Below are positions 59,607 through 64,000 of a stretch of DNA of 64,000 bases, one piece after another. A model generated the notes under the pieces. The model did not search any database. It saw only the letters and a program-made list of their open reading frames with translations, and was not told the origin of the DNA. Positions within the stretch are counted from its first letter, which is position 1. Every line of letters starts with the position of its first letter. Source of the stretch: 20CM-2-55-15 sp963738025. Lineage in GTDB: Bacteria; Acidobacteriota; Terriglobia; 20CM-2-55-15. The stretch spans positions 558,001-622,000 of the forward strand of contig CAVTWA010000011.1 of the NCBI GenBank assembly GCA_963738025.1, given 5' to 3'. The translations under genes were made by a program, and so were the position numbers.

Positions 59607-60857
59607 CTAAATTACGTTCTTCCGAATACTCGGCACATGAATCGCGTCCAGGACCTCTTCGGCAGTAAGCAGTCGATCGGACTGCTTCGCCCGGTTGTAA
59701 ATCGCGGTAACCCGATCCTCCGTCGCCTGAATCCCCCGCTTCTCCAACCAGTAAATGACGTTGGATTTCCCGCTCATCGGGCCGATGTCGATAATCTGCT
59801 CCAGCCCGAACAGATGCGACGGCACTCCCGAGTAAACCGAATTGGCGAGCTCGGTCTCGCCTTTCCTGAATGCCTTGATCACGGCGGCGGCGTGCACTCC
59901 CGTCGCCGTACGGAACGCATCCGAGCCGAAAACCGGGTAACCGGGCGGTATCGTCACCCGGCAGGCGCGGGACGCTACCTCGCAATATTCCTTCAGCTTT
60001 AATAGATCGTGGTCGATAGCGCCCAGCAGCTTCAGATTGACCAGCACCTGGTCCATCGGCGTGTTGCCGACGCGTTCGCCGATACCCAGCGCGCAGCCAT
60101 GAATAACGTCCGCTCCGGCCTGCACCGCCGCGAGGGAGTTCATGACACTGAGACCGCGATCATTGTGACCGTGCCAGCTGATCAGGATCTCTTGTCCAGA
60201 GGGTTTCACCACCGCGTCGATCACGAATCGCACCAGCGCTTTGGCGCCAGCCGGTGTGGCATGACCGACAGTGTCGGTCAAAACGATGTGCCGGGCGCCG
60301 CAATTGATCGCCGTCGTGTAGAGCCGCTTGATGGTTTCCGGAAAAGCCCGGGTGGTGTCCTCGGTGACATACATTACGGGAGCCCCGCGCTTAACGGCGT
60401 ACGACACCGACTCTTCGGTGCGCCGCAGCAGGTCATCCATGGTCCAGCTTTCGACGTACTGACGAATCATGCTCGATCCCAGGAAAGTCGCCGTGTCGAT
60501 GGTGATGCCGGTTTTCTCCGTAATGTCGAGAATGGGATTGATGTCCTGAATAGTGGTACGCGCGGCGCAATTCGGGCGGATGCTGAGTCTGCTTCGGGCG
60601 ATCTCCTGAGCCAGGGCTAACGAGTCGGCATAAGCGCGAGGACCGGCCCCGGGCAGGCCGATATCCAGCATCTGGATACCGAGGTCTTCCATCAGGTGGA
60701 GCAGGTGGATCTTGTCTTCAATGGGCGGATCGGACACCGTCGGGGACTGCAGACCGTCTCGGAGCGTCTCGTCGTCGAGTAGAACCCGTTTGTTTGTAAG
60801 AGGCTCCGACTCGCCAATCTGGTTCCAGTCGTAGACCAGCTTTTGTCCCTCAGCCAT
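59607..60857 (-). CDS. LeuA-like alpha-isopropylmalate/homocitrate synthase family protein
   Basis: A 416-residue DRE-TIM metallolyase. The metal and substrate motifs are 'LLDDETLRDGLQSPTV' near the start (Arg-Asp pair), 'WHGHNDRGLSVMNSLA' (HxH metal ligands) and 'GCALGIGERVGNTPMDQVL'. The C-terminal regulatory domain of LeuA is missing, so feedback by leucine is unlikely. It condenses acetyl-CoA with a 2-oxo acid; isopropylmalate, citramalate or homocitrate synthase are all possible. No leu or lys genes are adjacent. Confidence 0.85.
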   Translation of the reverse strand: MAEGQKLVYDWNQIGESEPLTNKRVLLDDETLRDGLQSPTVSDPPIEDKIHLLHLMEDLGIQMLDIGLPGAGPRAYADSLALAQEIARSRLSIRPNCAARTTIQDINPILDITEKTGITIDTATFLGSSMIRQYVESWTMDDLLRRTEESVSYAVKRGAPVMYVTEDTTRAFPETIKRLYTTAINCGARHIVLTDTVGHATPAGAKALVRFVIDAVVKPSGQEILISWHGHNDRGLSVMNSLAAVQAGADVIHGCALGIGERVGNTPMDQVLVNLKLLGAIDHDLLKLKEYCEVASRACRVTIPPGYPVFGSDAFRTATGVHAAAVIKAFRKGETELANSVYSGVPSHLFGLEQIIDIGPMSGKSNVIYWLEKRGIQATEDRVTAIYNRAKQSDRLLTAEEVLDAIHVPSIRKNVI

Positions 60858-60900
60858 GAAGCGCCTCCGTTCGAGGGGCGCGGCTCGTGAGGCTCTGCCC

Positions 60901-61110
60901 CTATTTGCTCTTCGCTAAAGCGTATGGACTGTCGTCAACGTAAAGCGTCTTGCACTTTTGGCACCGAAACACATCTTTTCCCGTCCCTGCCGTTTTTTTG
61001 GCCTCGCGGTCCAGTTCCGTAATCCTCTTGAGCTTGCCGCCGCAATAAGGATCTTTCGGGTTATCGGTGGGTATGTTGCACACCGTCTGGCGTGGCGCTT
61101 TGGTCTTCAC
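60901..61110 (-). CDS. Small zinc-ribbon-like protein
   Basis: A 69-residue basic protein with four cysteines in a ribbon-like order: 'QTVCNIPTDNPKDPYCGGKL' and 'DVFRCQKCKTLYVDD'. A zinc ribbon is likely, of the kind seen in small RNA- or DNA-binding proteins. Similar short proteins are frequent in Acidobacteria. It is followed by nothing on its strand until the LeuA-like gene, 44 bp downstream, which it may share a transcript with. Confidence 0.6.
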   Translation of the reverse strand: MKTKAPRQTVCNIPTDNPKDPYCGGKLKRITELDREAKKTAGTGKDVFRCQKCKTLYVDDSPYALAKSK

Positions 61111-61128
61111 TGCTTAGATTCTCCTCCT

Positions 61129-61212
61129 GTAGACGCGGGGGTCAGCCCGCGTTTGGGTGCGGATCACCCGACACTATTCGATACCCGAACGCGGGCTGAA
61201 GCCCGCGACTAC
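61129..61212. repeat. Family B long inverted repeat
   Basis: Arms 'GACGCGGGGGTCAGCCCGCG' and 'CGCGGGCTGAAGCCCGCGAC' enclose 'GTGCGGATCACCCGACAC'. One arm has a few changes relative to the copies at 31985 and 33092. It lies between nadK and the zinc-ribbon gene. Confidence 0.87.
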
Positions 61213-61247
61213 ATGCTGGATCGCAATCGTCGGATTCCGCGATCCTA

Positions 61248-62057
61248 TTATCCCCATTTCAGTTTGCCGCGGAGCACATCGAAATAGTTCTTGTCCGTCG
61301 GCGCTACCAGTCTAACGATAACACTCGATCTCTCGACAAAGAGACGATCGTCAATCTGGAGTTTCAACCCGACCTGACCATCCACGGTGACGTAAACATC
61401 ATCCTGCGTCGACCTGAGGATGATTTCGATTTTCACATTCTCCGACACCACCAGCGGCCGATTCGACAGCGTATGCGAGCAGATCGGGGTGACGATCATG
61501 GCGTTCACCGTCGGGACAACGATCGGACCGCCGGCGGAAAGATTGTATGCCGTTGAGCCAGTGGGTGTTGCGACAATCAGGCCATCGGAGCGGAAGCGCG
61601 AAACGTAATCGCCGTCGACCCTCATCTCGAGTTCGATCATGCGCGACAGCGTGCCTTTATTGATAACGACATCATTCAAAGCGCGATAGCTGGCCACCTG
61701 CTGGTCGTTGCGCGTGACATGGATTTCCATCATCATGCGCTGTTCGCTGACAAACTCGCCGGCGAGAACCCGTTCAAGCGACGGATACATCTCTTCGCGG
61801 GTGACTTCCGTCAGAAAACCCAGGCCGCCGTAATTGATGGCCAGAATCGGGACCTGACGATCGGACAGCAGCCGCGCGGCCGCCAGCAGCGTTCCGTCCC
61901 CGCCCACAACCACAGCCAGATCAGCGGTGGATGCTGAATCAGGTGACAAGGACGCTGTGATTCCCTTCCCCGCGAACCACGCCTGCAGTTCAGCCGCAAC
62001 CCGAGCGACCTCCGCCTGTTTCGGCTTGGTGACGATAATGACGTTTCGAACATTCAT
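61248..62057 (-). CDS. nadK: NAD kinase
   Basis: A 269-residue ATP-NAD kinase. The catalytic 'VVGGDGTLLAAARLL' motif, 'PILAINYGGLGFLTEVTREE', 'NDVVINKGTLSRMIELEM' and the glycine-rich 'GLIVATPTGSTAYNLSAGGP' are all present. It converts NAD to NADP in the cytoplasm. It lies between tlyA (upstream, with a family D hairpin between them) and the zinc-ribbon gene. The ATG at 62057 gives the normal N-terminal beta strand ('NVIIVTKPKQ'). Confidence 0.93.
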   Translation of the reverse strand: MNVRNVIIVTKPKQAEVARVAAELQAWFAGKGITASLSPDSASTADLAVVVGGDGTLLAAARLLSDRQVPILAINYGGLGFLTEVTREEMYPSLERVLAGEFVSEQRMMMEIHVTRNDQQVASYRALNDVVINKGTLSRMIELEMRVDGDYVSRFRSDGLIVATPTGSTAYNLSAGGPIVVPTVNAMIVTPICSHTLSNRPLVVSENVKIEIILRSTQDDVYVTVDGQVGLKLQIDDRLFVERSSVIVRLVAPTDKNYFDVLRGKLKWG

Positions 62058-62068
62058 GCTGTAAGATC

Positions 62069-62099
62069 CCAGTCCCCGCCTGAGTCAGGCGGGGACTGG
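62069..62099. repeat. Family D hairpin between nadK and tlyA
   Basis: Arms 'CAGTCCCCGCCTGA' and their inverted copy leave a 3-nt loop. The inner 'CCCCGCCTGA' piece is shared with 10550-10590. It may end tlyA transcription. Confidence 0.82.
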
Positions 62100-62126
62100 T
62101 CCACCCCGTTCACACCCGGACCAGGT

Positions 62127-62876
62127 TCACTTGGCATCGACAAGATTTAAACCTTTCCTGCAAAACACAAAGAATTCTCGATTTCCTTCGCGTCCCGTGA
62201 TCGGGGATTCATGCGTTGCGACGAATTCCAGACCGGCGTTCCGGGCCGCTTCCACCACTTTATTAACCGCTTCCTGTTGCAGCTGCGGATCCCGCACAAT
62301 TCCACCCTTGCCGACGTGCCCCCTGCCGACTTCAAACTGAGGTTTCACCAGGGCGATGCACTGACCGCCAGGTTTGAGAACGGCAGGAATCTGCGGCAGA
62401 AGCATTGTAAGGGATATAAAGGATGCGTCGATCGTCACAAGATCGACGGCTTCGCCAATATGCCCCGGTGCGAGAAAGCGGGCGTTCAATTCGACCGGGC
62501 GGACGCGCTCATTATTCCGCACTTTCCAGTCGAGCTGACTGACGTCCACGTCCACGGCATACACGCGCGACGCGCCGTTCAGCAGCAGGAAATGCGTAAA
62601 TCCACCGGTTGAGGAACCGACATCCAGGCACACCTTGCCTTCGATGGCGACGCCGAAAGCGCCAACCGCGCCCTTGAGCTTCACGCCGCCACGGCTGACA
62701 TAGGGATGTGGGGGTTCTTTGAGGCGAACGGCCGCGTCTTCCGGCACCGCCATTCCTGCTTTCGTTGCAGGCTGATCGTCGACGAGAACATTACCGGCCA
62801 TGATCAGCGCCTGAGCCTTTTCACGAGTTTCAGCGAGTCCCCTCTCAACGAGCAGCCTGTCGATACGTTTTTTCAT
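62127..62876 (-). CDS. tlyA: TlyA-family rRNA 2'-O-methyltransferase
   Basis: A 249-residue protein with an N-terminal S4 RNA-binding domain ('RIDRLLVERGLAETREKAQA', 'MAGNVLVDDQPATKAG') and a FtsJ-like methyltransferase domain with 'VCLDVGSSTGGFTHFLLLNG' (motif I), 'VDLVTIDASFISLTMLLPQI' and 'VALVKPQFEVG'. It methylates ribose of 16S/23S cytidines in actinobacteria and probably here too. Together with the prenyl synthase and xseB genes on the same strand it forms a conserved order often seen near dxs. Confidence 0.9.
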   Translation of the reverse strand: MKKRIDRLLVERGLAETREKAQALIMAGNVLVDDQPATKAGMAVPEDAAVRLKEPPHPYVSRGGVKLKGAVGAFGVAIEGKVCLDVGSSTGGFTHFLLLNGASRVYAVDVDVSQLDWKVRNNERVRPVELNARFLAPGHIGEAVDLVTIDASFISLTMLLPQIPAVLKPGGQCIALVKPQFEVGRGHVGKGGIVRDPQLQQEAVNKVVEAARNAGLEFVATHESPITGREGNREFFVFCRKGLNLVDAK

Positions 62877-62894
62877 GCAAGAGGGGCGCGGCGC

Positions 62895-63761
62895 TCAATT
62901 TGTTCTCTTCTCAAGATAATCGCAAAACGCCAATAACAGCCCTGCCCGTCCGCCCAATGGCGAAAGCGCAGCCCGCGCGTCTTTCATCAGGTCGTCGGCA
63001 ATGGCTCGCGATTTTTCCAGACCATAAATACCGGGATAGGTCGCTTTGCCTTCGTCCCGATTACTTCCGTCGGTGGCGTCGAGGATATCGTCGATCACCT
63101 GAAAGGCGAGGCCGACCCGATCGCAGTACGTTTTGACATTCCCCAACTCCGACTCCGAGGCGCCGCCCAGAAAGGCGCCGATCCAGACGGAAGCGCCAAT
63201 CAGTGCGCCGGTCTTCGACCGGTGTATCGCTTCCAGTTGGCCCGGCTTGACCGAAGCGTTTTCCGCCTCAAGATCCAGAACCTGTCCCCCCACCATGCCG
63301 GACGCGCTTCCGGCGGCAGCGCCGAGCACCGAAATCACCTTCAACATGCGCTCGGCAGGAAAGGGGTTGGAATGACTGCCCAGAACCTCGAAGGCCAGCG
63401 TTAACAGCGCATCGCCGGCGAGTATCGCAAGAGCTTCATCGAATTGCTTGTGGCACGACGGCTTGCCGCGGCGGAAGTCGTCATCGTCCATCGCCGGCAG
63501 ATCGTCGTGAATCAACGAGTAAGCGTGGATCATTTCGATCGAAGAAGCCACCGGCAACACCGGATTCCAGTCATCTTTATAAGCCGCGAAAGCGGCGACA
63601 CACAGGCAGGGTCGTATGCGTTTGCCGCCATCCATCGTGCTATAGCGCATCGCCTGATGAATTCGCTGCGGAGACACCGTCTCGGCCGGAAGCAATCGAT
63701 CCAGCGTGGCATTGATCGCGGGCTGGACCCGCTCGAAAAACGCGGTCAGTTCACTGTTCAT
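62895..63761 (-). CDS. ispA: Short-chain polyprenyl (farnesyl/geranyl) diphosphate synthase
   Basis: A 288-residue trans-isoprenyl diphosphate synthase. The first Asp-rich motif is 'IHDDLPAMDDDDFRRGKPSC' and the second is 'FQVIDDILDATDGSNRDEG'. It makes geranyl or farnesyl diphosphate from IPP and DMAPP. The ATG at 63761 overlaps the xseB stop by 11 bp; a TTG at 63773 would overlap further. It is followed by tlyA with an 18-bp gap. The xseB-ispA-tlyA order is a common isoprenoid/replication cluster. Confidence 0.91.
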   Translation of the reverse strand: MNSELTAFFERVQPAINATLDRLLPAETVSPQRIHQAMRYSTMDGGKRIRPCLCVAAFAAYKDDWNPVLPVASSIEMIHAYSLIHDDLPAMDDDDFRRGKPSCHKQFDEALAILAGDALLTLAFEVLGSHSNPFPAERMLKVISVLGAAAGSASGMVGGQVLDLEAENASVKPGQLEAIHRSKTGALIGASVWIGAFLGGASESELGNVKTYCDRVGLAFQVIDDILDATDGSNRDEGKATYPGIYGLEKSRAIADDLMKDARAALSPLGGRAGLLLAFCDYLEKRTN

Positions 63762-63987
63762 TTTCGGATTCAAACGGAACCGCCCGGGGCTGTCCCGAAT
63801 TGTTCTTCAAGAGAATTTCGACACGGCGCTCCGCCTGTTCCAGTGTGGTATGGCAAAGGCGCGATAATTTGATGCCTTCTTCGAATAATTCGAGGGCGGA
63901 ATCGAGGGACAATTCTCCGGTTTCCAGTTTCTTCACGATCTCTTCGAGCCGCTTCAGCGCTGTCTCGAAATCCGGCCCTTCAGTCAT
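63751..63987 (-). CDS. xseB: Exodeoxyribonuclease VII small subunit
   Basis: A 78-residue XseB with the characteristic helices 'DFETALKRLEEIVKKLETGE' and 'LSLDSALELFEEGIKLSRLC'. Together with XseA it forms ExoVII, which degrades single-stranded DNA. xseA is probably beyond the window edge, upstream. The stop overlaps the prenyl synthase start. Confidence 0.92.
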   Translation of the reverse strand: MTEGPDFETALKRLEEIVKKLETGELSLDSALELFEEGIKLSRLCHTTLEQAERRVEILLKNNSGQPRAVPFESENEQ

Positions 63988-64000
63988 GAACTGGATTGTA

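Overview
The window (about 58-60 % G+C by eye) looks like a chromosomal piece of an Acidobacteriota-type soil bacterium. The evidence is an Oar-like TonB receptor with an N-terminal carboxypeptidase-regulatory domain and no adjacent substrate-binding partner, a DUF4159 protein, CyaY/frataxin, a SelW-like selenoprotein, many small Gram-negative secreted barrel proteins, and long hairpin repeats at gene ends. This is inferred from gene content; no 16S gene is present.

Layout. 1-9100: housekeeping and periplasmic genes (YjbQ, a methyltransferase, DUF4159, a SoxCD-type sulfite dehydrogenase pair whose cytochrome is frameshifted, small secreted proteins, a MTD1-like methylene-THF dehydrogenase, CyaY, a CusF-like protein). 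9176-15676: POT peptide transporter, a nuclease fragment, then a minus-strand run HEAT protein, M23 peptidase, PmbA, TldD and a broken DUF488 copy. 15994-21931: CusBA/CzcBA-type RND metal efflux operon with a TolC-like outer membrane factor. 21947-31977: a large secreted protein with 759-bp tandem modules, an NMT1-type binding protein coupled to a MetE-like enzyme, and a TonB receptor. 32461-38477: intact DUF488 gene with a tldD scrap, lactate permease, YHS protein, DsbA-like protein, class III aminotransferase.

38538-41544 is a co-directional run sixA - nudix - M61 protease - SelW-like selenoprotein. The last reads through an in-frame UGA in a CxxU motif, with a hairpin just downstream. 41633-48437 holds a TMTC-like TPR membrane protein, thiD, a MOSC protein, secreted proteins and an ECF sigma/anti-sigma pair.

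48645-53400 is the accessory zone: twelve 41-bp tandem repeats, a degenerate tRNA-Val-like sequence, an orphan two-component sensor, an intact tRNA-Val(UAC), and remnants of tyrosine recombinases and a LigD ligase. 53502-64000 returns to chromosomal genes: a Wza-like export protein, a nucleotidyltransferase, frameshifted barrel and PduO genes, def, xdhC, a FAD subunit, a LeuA-like enzyme, nadK, tlyA, a prenyl synthase and xseB.

Cross-cutting signals. At least five families of hairpin repeats sit at gene ends, and three of them supply the stop codon of the neighbouring gene. Three genes are broken by single-base frameshifts that restore a conserved protein when corrected. A reciprocal scrap shows that the DUF488 gene once lay translationally coupled upstream of tldD.
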